DNA of 6,654 nucleotides. Source: an uncultured Duganella sp. (lineage in GTDB: Bacteria > Pseudomonadota > Gammaproteobacteria > Burkholderiales > Burkholderiaceae). This document shows, piece after piece, positions 1-5,688 of the stretch. Every line of letters begins with the position of its first letter. Position 1 is the first letter of the stretch. A program made the translations under genes and the position numbers. The notes beneath the pieces are model-generated. The model ran no database searches, had not been told where the DNA came from, and saw only the letters and a list, made by a program, of their open reading frames with translations. Where the stretch lies: the NCBI GenBank assembly GCA_946482635.1, contig CAMLSG010000254.1, forward strand, positions 1 to 6,654. Reading direction: 5' to 3'.

Positions 1-68
1 ACCTGTTTTTTGGAAGCACAAGCACTCAATACACCAGCAGCAAGCAACAGCAGGAACAGTCGTTTCAT
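1..68 (-). CDS. Small lipoprotein, N-terminal part only (3' end outside window)
   Basis: Reading leftward from the ATG at 68-66, the visible 22 codons give a classic lipoprotein signal peptide: a basic start (MKR), a leucine/alanine-rich hydrophobic stretch, and the lipobox LSAC with the lipidated cysteine at residue 17, followed by ASKKQ. The product should therefore be exported by Sec, lipidated and anchored in a membrane facing the periplasm. Serine after the ASKK-preceding cysteine-alanine gives no inner-membrane retention signal (no Asp at +2), so the outer membrane is the likely site. The gene starts 22 bases after the rpiA stop codon on the same strand, with a purine-rich AGAAAGAG just before the start as a modest ribosome binding site, so co-transcription with rpiA is likely. 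The body of the protein lies beyond the left edge, so its function cannot be told. Confidence 0.75.
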   Translation of the reverse strand, partial: MKRLFLLLLAAGVLSACASKKQ

Positions 69-90
69 GGGCTCTTTCTAGAAGGAAGAA

Positions 91-768
91 TCAATATTTG
101 ACGGTACGCACGCCGTCCGGGGTACCCAGCAGGCAGACATTGGCGCCGCGGGCAGCAAACAGGCCGACGGCTACCACGCCGACGATCTGGTTGATCCGGG
201 TTTCCAGCGCGACCGGATCGGTAATCGACAGGCCGGCCACGTCGATGATATTGCCGCCATTGTCGGTCACGAAAATTTCGTCGGAACCGGCCTTGGTACG
301 CACCTTCGGCTCGCCGCCCAGGGCTGCCAGCTGGCGCATGACCGCATTGCGGGCCATTGGCAGCACTTCCACCGGCAGCGGGAATTTGCCCAGGGTTTCT
401 ACCAGTTTGGAACCATCTGCGATGCAGACGAATTGCTTCGATACCGACGCCACGATCTTTTCGCGGGTCAGGGCTGCGCCGCCGCCTTTGATCATGTGGC
501 CGGCCGCGTTGATCTCGTCGGCGCCGTCAATGTACACCGCGATTTCCGAAACCTCGTTAAGATCATAGACAGGAATGCCGTGACCGGCCAGGCGCGCTGC
601 AGTCGCTTCCGACGAGGCAACAGCTCCCTTGATGCGGTGCTTGATCTTGCCCAGTTCATCAATGAAGAAGTTCGCAGTGGAACCGGTGCCAACGCCGATG
701 ATTTCGCCGTCGATCACGTATTCGATCGCCGAAATAGCAACAGCCTGTTTCAATTTGTCTTGCGTCAT
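91..768 (-). CDS. rpiA: Ribose-5-phosphate isomerase A
   Basis: This cytoplasmic enzyme interconverts ribose 5-phosphate and ribulose 5-phosphate in the non-oxidative pentose phosphate pathway. The 225-residue length is normal for the family (E. coli RpiA is about 219). Family signatures are all visible: the phosphate-binding loop GVGTGSTA at residues 25-32, DGADEIN at 81-87 and [12 protein letters not shown] at 94-105. The active-site residues known from E. coli RpiA (Asp81, Asp84, Lys94, Glu103, Lys121) fall at the same numbers here, which fixes the start at [10 protein letters not shown] without ambiguity. No strong Shine-Dalgarno sequence precedes the ATG. The gene is divergent from the receiver gene at 836 and followed closely by a lipoprotein gene. 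Nothing about it looks broken or transferred; it is a housekeeping gene flanking the more unusual signalling cluster. Confidence 0.97.
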   Translation of the reverse strand: MTQDKLKQAVAISAIEYVIDGEIIGVGTGSTANFFIDELGKIKHRIKGAVASSEATAARLAGHGIPVYDLNEVSEIAVYIDGADEINAAGHMIKGGGAALTREKIVASVSKQFVCIADGSKLVETLGKFPLPVEVLPMARNAVMRQLAALGGEPKVRTKAGSDEIFVTDNGGNIIDVAGLSITDPVALETRINQIVGVVAVGLFAARGANVCLLGTPDGVRTVKY

Positions 769-835
769 AGTTACAATGGATTCAATAAAGGTTGCCTATT
801 TTATCCGAACTGTCAACTGAGCCGGGAAAAACGCC
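769..835. promoter_or_regulatory. Divergent intergenic promoter region, rpiA / receiver gene
   Basis: These 67 bases separate two divergent genes and must hold the promoters of both, unless they start inside the genes. On the minus strand there is a perfect -35 hexamer, TTGACA (816-811), for rpiA. Its -10 partner is unclear: TTTATT (789-784) lies 21 bases away, and the better hexamer TAAAAT (803-798) is only 7 bases away. On the plus strand a weak sigma-28-like element is listed separately. The plus-strand gene has a modest ribosome binding site, GGGA, at 824-827. Assignment of exact promoters is low confidence. Confidence 0.45.
786..811 (+). promoter_or_regulatory. Possible sigma-28 (FliA)-like promoter upstream of the signalling operon
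   Basis: TAAAGGTT at 786-793 differs from the enterobacterial FliA -35 element TAAAGTTT at one base. After a 10-base spacer comes TCCGAACT at 804-811, which shares only the CCGA core with the -10 element GCCGATAA. The usual spacer is 11 bases, so both spacing and -10 are imperfect. The predicted start of transcription would lie about 18 bases before the ATG at 836, which is plausible for a short leader. It is worth noting because the downstream genes are chemotaxis-like, but the match could be chance. Confidence 0.22.
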
Positions 836-1201
836 ATGAAGCCAAGTACCGTATTAATCGTGGATGACAGCCGCGTGTCGCGCATGCTGACCCGCCAGCA
901 CATCCAGGTGCGCCATGCCGACTGGGTTGTAGAAGAAGCCGCCAACGGCGATGAAGCGATCGCCAAGGCCAAAGGATTGCAGCCCGACCTGGTGCTGCTG
1001 GACGTGAACATGCCGGGCATGAATGGCGTCGATGCTGCCGCCGCGCTGCGCGCGATGTTGCCCAATGCCCACATTTCCCTGTTGACCGCCAACGTCCAGG
1101 CCGCGACCCGCCAGCGGGCCGAGGAAATCGGTGTGGGCTTCATGGAGAAACCGATCACCGCCGAGCGCATCGCGCAACTGATTGCGCCGCTGGAAGCCTG
1201 A
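836..1201 (+). CDS. Single-domain response regulator (CheY-like receiver)
   Basis: The 121-residue protein is a receiver domain and nothing else, so it would act through protein contacts as CheY does and not by binding DNA. All the key residues of the fold are visible: the acidic pair D10-D11 for magnesium, the phosphoacceptor D56 in LLDVNMPGMNG, the switch threonine T84 in LLTAN, F102 at the place of CheY Tyr106, and K105 in MEKP. It should therefore be phosphorylated by a histidine kinase, but none is encoded in the window. It is the first gene of a tight cluster: its stop codon is 2 bases before the start of a CheC-type phosphatase gene. The simplest reading is that this receiver is the substrate of that phosphatase and that its phosphorylation state feeds into the downstream diguanylate cyclase; the latter part is inference. 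It is unlikely to be the main flagellar CheY, since no che or fli genes surround it. Confidence 0.93.
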   Translation: MKPSTVLIVDDSRVSRMLTRQHIQVRHADWVVEEAANGDEAIAKAKGLQPDLVLLDVNMPGMNGVDAAAALRAMLPNAHISLLTANVQAATRQRAEEIGVGFMEKPITAERIAQLIAPLEA

Positions 1202-1203
1202 CC

Positions 1204-1833
1204 ATGGTCCGGCTCACCGAACTGGAGCACGACGCACTCGTCGAGCTGTTCAACATTGGCGTGGGCCAGGCTGCCTCCGCCATGAGCGAGATCGTCAACG
1301 AAACGGTCACCATGTCGGTGCCTGCCATCAGCTTCCTCACCCGCGCCTCCGCCGCCAAGCTGCTGGCCAGCCGCAGCGGCGGCAATGGCCGCCTGTGTGG
1401 CATCAGCCAGCACTACAGCGGCGCCTTCGAAACCGAAGCGATCCTGATGTTCCCGGAAGAGAAGAGCCAGGAGATCGTGCGCCTGATGGTGGGTGAAGCG
1501 ATGCCTCTGGCCGAACTGTCGGCCATGGAGCAGGAGGCGATGAGCGAGATCGGCAATATCCTGTTGAACAGCTGCGTCGGTTCGCTGGCCAACCTGCTCG
1601 GGCATGAGTTGCACGGCTCCCTGCCGGATTACCACGTTGGCTACAGCGAGCAGATCCTGGCGCAGGCCGGCAGCGGCGAGACAGCAGTGCTGATGCTGCA
1701 TATCGAGTTCGTCATCGAGCGCCAGCAGATTGCCGGCGACGTCGCCTTCATCATGGATATGACGGCGCTGCACGACTTGAAGCAGCATGTGGCCGACTTC
1801 CTCGAGCGCTCGATTGGCGGAGCGCAACCATGA
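1204..1833 (+). CDS. CheC-family phosphatase (CheY-P phosphatase-like) with two active sites
   Basis: CheC, CheX and FliY proteins remove phosphate from CheY-like receivers using paired Glu and Asn residues in the pattern D/S-x3-E-x2-N-x22-P. Both copies expected in CheC are visible. The first fits exactly: D10, E14, N17 and P40. The second has E111, E115, N118 and P141, so the catalytic Glu, Asn and the spaced Pro are kept but the first position is Glu in place of Asp or Ser. The 209-residue length matches CheC. No CheY-binding FliN-like tail is present, which argues against FliY. The ATG at 1204 has GGAAG seven bases upstream, lies 2 bases after the receiver stop, and the 3' end overlaps the cyclase start (ATGA at 1830-1833). 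In Proteobacteria chemotactic CheY is usually reset by CheZ, so a CheC paired with a private receiver suggests a dedicated circuit. The receiver as substrate is inference. Confidence 0.9.
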   Translation: MVRLTELEHDALVELFNIGVGQAASAMSEIVNETVTMSVPAISFLTRASAAKLLASRSGGNGRLCGISQHYSGAFETEAILMFPEEKSQEIVRLMVGEAMPLAELSAMEQEAMSEIGNILLNSCVGSLANLLGHELHGSLPDYHVGYSEQILAQAGSGETAVLMLHIEFVIERQQIAGDVAFIMDMTALHDLKQHVADFLERSIGGAQP

Positions 1834-2786
1834 AATCTTCGGTCGAGTCCCTGCCGCTGCTGCAGGGCGTCATCGATTGCATCGACGTGGGCACGCTGGT
1901 GCTCGATGCCAACGAGCGCGTGGTGCTGTGGAACCGCTGGATGGACCAGCATTCCGGCGTCATGGGTGCCGAAACCCTGGAGCGCAGCTTCTGCGACCTG
2001 TTCCCCGAACAGCGCGGCAAGCGGCTGGAGGCCGCCATCGGACAGGCTTTGCGCAGCAACCTGCCTTCCCTGCTGTCACAGACCTTGAACCGCTGGCCGC
2101 TGCCGCTGTACGCCAACAAGACCGCCGCCGAAAAAGGCGAACGCATGCAGCAGCAGATCACCGTCACCCCGCTCAACCTCGGCAACAATGAACGCTATTG
2201 CCTGATCCAGGTCAGCGACGTCACGGCTGCCGTGCAGCGTGAAAACCTGCTGCGCGAACAGGCGGTGGCCCTGCGATCACAAACCTTGTTGGACGACCTG
2301 ACCGGCGTCGCCAACCGCCGCCATTTCGACATGGCGATCGACCGCGAAACACGGCGTTCGCGGCGCATGGGCACGCCGCTGTCGCTGATGATGCTCGACA
2401 TCGATTACTTCAAGGCCTACAACGATCATTACGGCCACCAGCAAGGCGACGCGTGCCTGGAAGCGGTAGCGTCTGCGCTGTCGACCATGCAGCAGCGGCC
2501 AGCCGATCTGTTCGCGCGCTACGGCGGCGAGGAATTCGCGGTGATCCTGCCCGACACGCCGGCCGACGCAGCGGTCATGATGGCCAATGCCATGTGCCGC
2601 AAGGTGCGCGACCTGCGCATTCCGCACCAGGCCTCGCGCACGGATGAACGTATCGTCACCATCAGCATCGGCGTTGCCAGCAGCGACAGCAGCAATGCCG
2701 GCGAAGTGTATGACCTGATCAACGCCGCCGACCGCGCTCTCTACCAGGCCAAGGCATGCGGCCGCAACCGGGTTCATTCACAGTGA
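1830..2786 (+). CDS. PAS-GGDEF diguanylate cyclase
   Basis: This 318-residue protein should make cyclic di-GMP from two GTP. Residues about 10-130 look like one PAS sensor domain (VGTLVLDANERVVLWN near 20-35, ending in the typical LIQVSDVTAAV near 125-135). A short signalling helix follows at about 135-155, then the GGDEF domain from DDLTGVANRRHFD (155-167) to the end. The catalytic motif is GGEEF at 232-236, an active variant. D190, N198 and D207 match the metal and guanine-binding residues of PleD. RPAD at 223-226, five residues ahead of GGEEF, is an intact I-site, so product inhibition is expected. No transmembrane segment or signal peptide is seen, so it is cytoplasmic; the PAS ligand is unknown. 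The ATG overlaps the CheC stop by 4 bases and has GGAG seven bases upstream, indicating coupled translation with the receiver and phosphatase. Confidence 0.95.
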   Translation: MKSSVESLPLLQGVIDCIDVGTLVLDANERVVLWNRWMDQHSGVMGAETLERSFCDLFPEQRGKRLEAAIGQALRSNLPSLLSQTLNRWPLPLYANKTAAEKGERMQQQITVTPLNLGNNERYCLIQVSDVTAAVQRENLLREQAVALRSQTLLDDLTGVANRRHFDMAIDRETRRSRRMGTPLSLMMLDIDYFKAYNDHYGHQQGDACLEAVASALSTMQQRPADLFARYGGEEFAVILPDTPADAAVMMANAMCRKVRDLRIPHQASRTDERIVTISIGVASSDSSNAGEVYDLINAADRALYQAKACGRNRVHSQ

Positions 2787-3319
2787 AAACATCGGTCTTT
2801 ATCGCCTGCAGCCTGGATGGCTTCATTGCCCGCGAAGACGGCAACCTCGATTGGCTGATGGCGCGCACGCCTGTCGATGGCGAGAATGGCTATGACGCTT
2901 TCATGGCCGGCATCGACGTCATCGTCATGGGGCGCAACACTTTCGAAACCGTGCTGGGATTTGAAGAATGGCCCTATGAAGGAAAGCGCGTCGTGGTCTT
3001 GAGCCGGTCGCTGGACGATATTCCCGCATCCCTGCACGGCAAGGTCCAGCTGCACCGTGGGCCGGTGCGCGCCTTGCACGATGCGCTCGCCGCCAACGGC
3101 TGCCAGGGCCTGTATGTCGATGGCGGCCTGACCGTGCAAAGCTTCCTCCGCGACGACCTGGTGGACGAACTGACGGTCACCACGATCCCGATCCTGCTCG
3201 GCTCAGGCATTCCGCTGTTCGGACACACCGGCCGCGACATCCAGCTGCGCCATCTCGGCACCAGCACCCTGGCGGGAGGCCTCGTGCAAAATACCTACAC
3301 GACCCGCCAGGACGGTTAG
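2783..3319 (+). CDS. Dihydrofolate reductase-fold protein (RibD C-terminal domain family)
   Basis: The protein belongs to the family of YwjB/YyaP-like proteins that share the fold of dihydrofolate reductase and the RibD reductase domain; they are presumed NADPH-dependent reductases of unknown substrate. Visible family marks, numbered from the GTG start, are CSLDGFIA (9-16), DVIVMGRNTFET (45-56), YVDGGLTVQSFL (111-122) and VDELTVTTIPILLGSGIPLF (127-146). I place the start at the GTG of 2783-2785, giving 178 residues with the fold's first strand (KTSVFIA) directly at the N-terminus, and a GTGA overlap of 4 bases with the cyclase stop. An in-frame ATG at 2756 would add nine unlike residues inside the cyclase gene and is less likely. 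No clear ribosome binding site precedes the GTG, as expected for coupled translation. The link to cyclic di-GMP signalling is unexplained. The 3' end overlaps the convergent gene by 4 bases. Confidence 0.88.
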   Translation: MKTSVFIACSLDGFIAREDGNLDWLMARTPVDGENGYDAFMAGIDVIVMGRNTFETVLGFEEWPYEGKRVVVLSRSLDDIPASLHGKVQLHRGPVRALHDALAANGCQGLYVDGGLTVQSFLRDDLVDELTVTTIPILLGSGIPLFGHTGRDIQLRHLGTSTLAGGLVQNTYTTRQDG

Positions 3320-3666
3320 AGCAGCTCGATTCCGAAACGCCGCACGCACATCGCGAACAGGGCAAAGCAGGCCACCGTCAGCAGCACGCTCACGCCGAGC
3401 GTGGGCCAGAAACCAAGGCGCGGCAGCAGCCATGGGAAGACCAGGAACATCGGCAGAGTCGGCATCACGTACCAGAAGGTGTACCAGGCGTGATTGGCGA
3501 TCTTTTCCTGCGGCTGCCGCTCGACATGCAGCCAGATCAGCGCAAGCACTGTCACCATCGGCAGCGCGGCGATCAAGCCGCCCAGGCGGTCGCTGCGCTT
3601 TGCGACCTCCGACACCGCGACCACGACACCGGCCGTCACAAGGTATTTAAAGACCAGCCAGGCCAT
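3316..3666 (-). CDS. DUF3147-like small membrane protein
   Basis: A 116-residue integral membrane protein with about four hydrophobic segments (roughly residues 2-19, 28-47, 62-84 and 87-107). It resembles the DUF3147 family, which I recognise from the N-terminal layout FKYLVTAGVVVAVSEVAKRS, the following GGLIAALPMVTVLALIWL and the GFWPTLG turn before the last helix. The family has no established function; transport is sometimes guessed from the repeat-like helices, but nothing here proves it. A strong ribosome binding site, GGGAGGGG, sits about five bases before the ATG. The gene is the last of a three-gene minus-strand operon, 12 bases after the stop of the preceding membrane protein gene, and its stop codon overlaps the stop of the convergent DHFR-fold gene by 4 bases (3316-3319). 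No terminator hairpin fits in this overlap. Confidence 0.8.
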   Translation of the reverse strand: MAWLVFKYLVTAGVVVAVSEVAKRSDRLGGLIAALPMVTVLALIWLHVERQPQEKIANHAWYTFWYVMPTLPMFLVFPWLLPRLGFWPTLGVSVLLTVACFALFAMCVRRFGIELL

Positions 3667-3678
3667 CGGCCCCTCCCC

Positions 3679-4059
3679 CTACTGTGCAAAAATAAAACGA
3701 ACCAGCGCCAGCGACAACGCGAACACATAACCATACGCGAAACGGTCGATGCGCAGCAGCTCGTCCCCGCGGCGGGCGCGCCAGGCGCCCATCAGGCACA
3801 TCATGCCGCCGGCCGCCAGCGGCGTGACCAGCAAGTTAAGCTTGCGCAAGACTTCATTACGCACCATGTGGTCGGGCAGCAGCCAAAGCGTAATGCCGCC
3901 CGCAATGGCGCCGAAAATGGCGTATCCCAAGCCCGCCAGCCAGGGGTTGCGCGGACGCCGGAATGGCTCGCCAAGCGAATGCAGGCCCAGTTCGGCCAGG
4001 GCTTCCACCAGCGCTTGCAGCAGGAATTCGCCAACCAGTTCGAACAGGAATTCAATCAT
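3679..4059 (-). CDS. Small membrane protein of unknown function
   Basis: The 126-residue product begins MIEFLFELVGEFLLQ, an amphipathic acidic helix of about 30 residues, followed by EPFRRPRNPW and then about three membrane segments (roughly 41-61, 72-93 and 106-125). The loop between the last two is basic (WRARRGDELLRIDRF). I do not recognise a named family beyond a general likeness to hypothetical membrane proteins of Betaproteobacteria. The start is placed at 4059 because that ATG overlaps the TGA of the upstream flavoprotein gene (ATGA, 4056-4059), a standard coupling arrangement. A longer reading from 4149 would lie inside the upstream gene and add an arginine-rich stretch unlike a membrane protein. 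No ribosome binding site is visible before the ATG, consistent with dependence on upstream translation. It is followed after 12 bases by the DUF3147-like gene. Confidence 0.75.
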   Translation of the reverse strand: MIEFLFELVGEFLLQALVEALAELGLHSLGEPFRRPRNPWLAGLGYAIFGAIAGGITLWLLPDHMVRNEVLRKLNLLVTPLAAGGMMCLMGAWRARRGDELLRIDRFAYGYVFALSLALVRFIFAQ

Positions 4060-5105
4060 GGCGTAAACAGGGCATGCTGGCTGGCAGTGTGAAAATCGCG
4101 CCAGACGCGGTTGATGTCGGAGTTTTCCTGCGCGGCGCGCAGGCCACAATACGGGTAGATCTCGCCCACGGCCTTGCGCGCCGCCAGCACCAGCGCCCTC
4201 GACGCCTGGCGCAACTGCGCATCGAGCGCCTCGTCGACGCGCCCTTCTTCGCCGTCAGCCTGCGCCCAGGCCTGGTCGAGCAGCGCGTACATACGCTCGC
4301 GCGCACCTTCAAGCGCCATGGCTGCCTGTGCCAGCGCATCCTGTGCGCTGGCCGGCGGCTGGCGCCGCGCGGCAACGATTTCGTGCGCCAACTGCAGGAA
4401 ATGCCGCCCCATGCCGGACAAGTTGGCCGCCAGCGTCACCCACGCCAGCAGCATGAAGGGGAAGCGATAAAGCGTACCGGGCGCTGTCGCAGCAGCAGGA
4501 TCTATGGTGAAGGCATGGCTGCCGGGCACCCAGGATCCTTCGATCCGGTAACTGTGCGAAGCAGAGCCTTTCATGCCGAAGCTGCGCCAGGTCGGTTCCA
4601 CTACCACCTGCGCAGCAGGCACGACGAAGGCCCTGATCTGCGGCGTGCCTTCCGGCCCGGCCAACGGCTGGCCATTTTCCCGCAGCACGGCATTGAGCGT
4701 GAAATGCGTTGCCATGGGGGCGCCGCTCGCAATGTCCCAGCGGCCCGTAATGCGATAGCCCTCGCCTTCCTTGTCGGCGAAGCCGGTCGGCGCCCCGCTG
4801 CCCGCCAGGCAAACTTTCGGCGTCGAGATGATTTCGCGCGCGGTATCGGGCGGCAGGAAGCCCGCAAACCAGCCAGCGCCGGCGCAAAGCGTCACAACCC
4901 ACCCGACACTGCCATCGGCCTCCGCAATCTCCTCTTCCAGCCTCACGACCTGAGGCAAGGGCATCTCGGTCCCGCCCGAAAGGCGCGGCGCAAGCATTTT
5001 CAGCCAGCCCTGTTGGTGAATCAGCGCTTGCTGCTCTGGTACCAGGAAACCCGCCGCCTCGGCGGCCGCAGCGCCAGTACGGATTGGGGGAATGTCAACT
5101 TTCAT
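4056..5105 (-). CDS. Acyl-CoA dehydrogenase-fold flavoprotein, possible flavin-dependent monooxygenase
   Basis: The 349-residue protein has the acyl-CoA dehydrogenase fold in the branch that includes reduced-flavin-using hydroxylases such as HsaA and the HPAH C2 oxygenase. Marks are EADGSVGWV (62-70) in the N-terminal helical domain, ITGRWDIASGAP (119-130) and WRSFGMKGSASHSY (173-186) in the beta domain, and the C-terminal signature NRVWRDFHTASQHALF (332-347), which in that branch lines the flavin and substrate site. It likely binds FAD or FMN in the cytoplasm; substrate unknown, and whether it dehydrogenates or hydroxylates is not settled by sequence alone. It is shorter than HsaA (about 390). 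No flavin reductase partner lies in the window. The start at 5105 (MKVDIPPI) is chosen because an upstream ATG at 5195 would add 30 residues unlike the family and overlap the divergent gene. No clear ribosome binding site. Its stop overlaps the start of the next membrane protein gene. Confidence 0.85.
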   Translation of the reverse strand: MKVDIPPIRTGAAAAEAAGFLVPEQQALIHQQGWLKMLAPRLSGGTEMPLPQVVRLEEEIAEADGSVGWVVTLCAGAGWFAGFLPPDTAREIISTPKVCLAGSGAPTGFADKEGEGYRITGRWDIASGAPMATHFTLNAVLRENGQPLAGPEGTPQIRAFVVPAAQVVVEPTWRSFGMKGSASHSYRIEGSWVPGSHAFTIDPAAATAPGTLYRFPFMLLAWVTLAANLSGMGRHFLQLAHEIVAARRQPPASAQDALAQAAMALEGARERMYALLDQAWAQADGEEGRVDEALDAQLRQASRALVLAARKAVGEIYPYCGLRAAQENSDINRVWRDFHTASQHALFTP

Positions 5106-5152
5106 ATGCAATCTATGACAGAATTGCGAGCATTCTAACCTCGGAGTCCCCC
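5106..5152. promoter_or_regulatory. Divergent intergenic region, flavoprotein operon / GlcG-like gene
   Basis: Only 47 bases separate the two divergent starts, so their promoters must overlap or reach into the genes. On the minus strand TAGAAT (5137-5132) matches the -10 consensus at five of six bases, but no -35 is seen at the right distance. On the plus strand TATGAC (5114-5119) is a weak -10 candidate. A short dyad, GAAT-N7-ATTC (5121-5135), lies between them and could be an operator, though arms this short often arise by chance. GGAG at 5143-5146, six bases before the ATG at 5153, is the ribosome binding site of the plus-strand gene. Confidence 0.4.
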
Positions 5153-5632
5153 ATGCTGCGAACTGCCCTGATTTGTCTGTTGGCCGCCCTGCCACTTACC
5201 ATCCATGCCGCGCCTCTTAACGTCCAGCTTACACAACGTGCAGTACTGAACCTGGGCGTGGTCAAGCAAATCGCCGCAGCAGCCGAGGCCGAGGCACGCA
5301 AGAACAACTGGAATGTATCAATCGCCGTCGTCGATGAAGCCGGCCAGTTGATGCACTTCATCCGTATGGACGACACCGCCAACTCCACCATCATCGTGGC
5401 GCAGGGCAAGGCACGCCACGCAGTCAACTACCGTCGTGACACCAAATTTCACCAGGACATACTGGAGAAGGGAAATGCCGTCGTTCTTGGCCTGCCGGAC
5501 TCCCTGCCGGTGGAAGGCGGCATACGGCTGGTTGCCGACGGCAAAGTAATCGGTGCGATCGGCGTAGCGGGCGTCCAGGCATCGCAAGACGCCCAGATCG
5601 CCCGCGCTGGCGCAGCACTATTGAAGGAGTAG
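5153..5632 (+). CDS. Exported GlcG/HbpS-family (Haem_degrading, DUF336) protein
   Basis: The 159-residue protein starts with a Sec signal peptide (MLRTALICLLAALPLTIHA, cleavage expected after A19), so the mature protein is periplasmic or secreted. The rest is a single GlcG/HbpS domain: alternating helix AAAAEAEARKNNW (41-53), strand VSIAVVDEAGQLMHFIRMD (55-73), VEGGIRLVADGKVIGAIGVAG (120-140) and the closing QDAQIARAG (145-153). The family includes HbpS of Streptomyces, which binds and degrades haem, and GlcG near glycolate genes, whose role is unclear. Haem binding here is therefore possible but unproved. The start at 5153 is preferred over an in-frame ATG at 5084 because it has GGAG at the right distance and places the signal peptide at the N-terminus. 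The gene stands alone on its strand, divergent from the flavoprotein operon and convergent with the DUF3667 gene. Confidence 0.9.
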   Translation: MLRTALICLLAALPLTIHAAPLNVQLTQRAVLNLGVVKQIAAAAEAEARKNNWNVSIAVVDEAGQLMHFIRMDDTANSTIIVAQGKARHAVNYRRDTKFHQDILEKGNAVVLGLPDSLPVEGGIRLVADGKVIGAIGVAGVQASQDAQIARAGAALLKE

Positions 5633-5688
5633 TCCCTCAGAGCGTGCACGGATAATCTTCCGAGAACGACCAAATCGTCAAACGGGCC
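5633..5688. other. Convergent intergenic gap without a clear terminator
   Basis: These 56 bases lie between two converging genes, where a two-way terminator would be expected. The only inverted repeat I see is ACGA/TCGT (5666-5669 and 5675-5678), four base pairs with a five-base loop and no T-run. I see no convincing intrinsic terminator, so termination may be Rho-dependent. Confidence 0.4.

Noticed and set aside
98..568. Plus-strand open frame opposite rpiA
   Set aside because: RpiA on the minus strand has all its catalytic residues at the expected positions; the plus-strand frame has low-complexity Ser/Thr/Pro/Arg content and no domain.
796..1827. Long minus-strand open frame (343 codons) opposite the receiver and CheC genes
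   Set aside because: The translation is rich in His, Gln and Ala with no recognisable domain and spans two well-supported plus-strand genes, so it is an antisense shadow.
3963..5138. Long plus-strand open frame (391 codons) opposite the flavoprotein gene
   Set aside because: The predicted protein is Arg/Ala/Gly-rich with no domain, and it mirrors the minus-strand gene whose family motifs are clear. Long antisense frames are expected in GC-rich DNA.
5106..5195. Upstream start for the flavoprotein at 5195 (30 extra residues)
   Set aside because: The extension does not resemble the family N-terminus and would run across the start of the divergent GlcG-like gene; the ATG at 5105 gives a normal beginning.
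5666..5678. Short inverted repeat as terminator of the convergent genes
   Set aside because: Only four base pairs of stem and no T-run on either strand.
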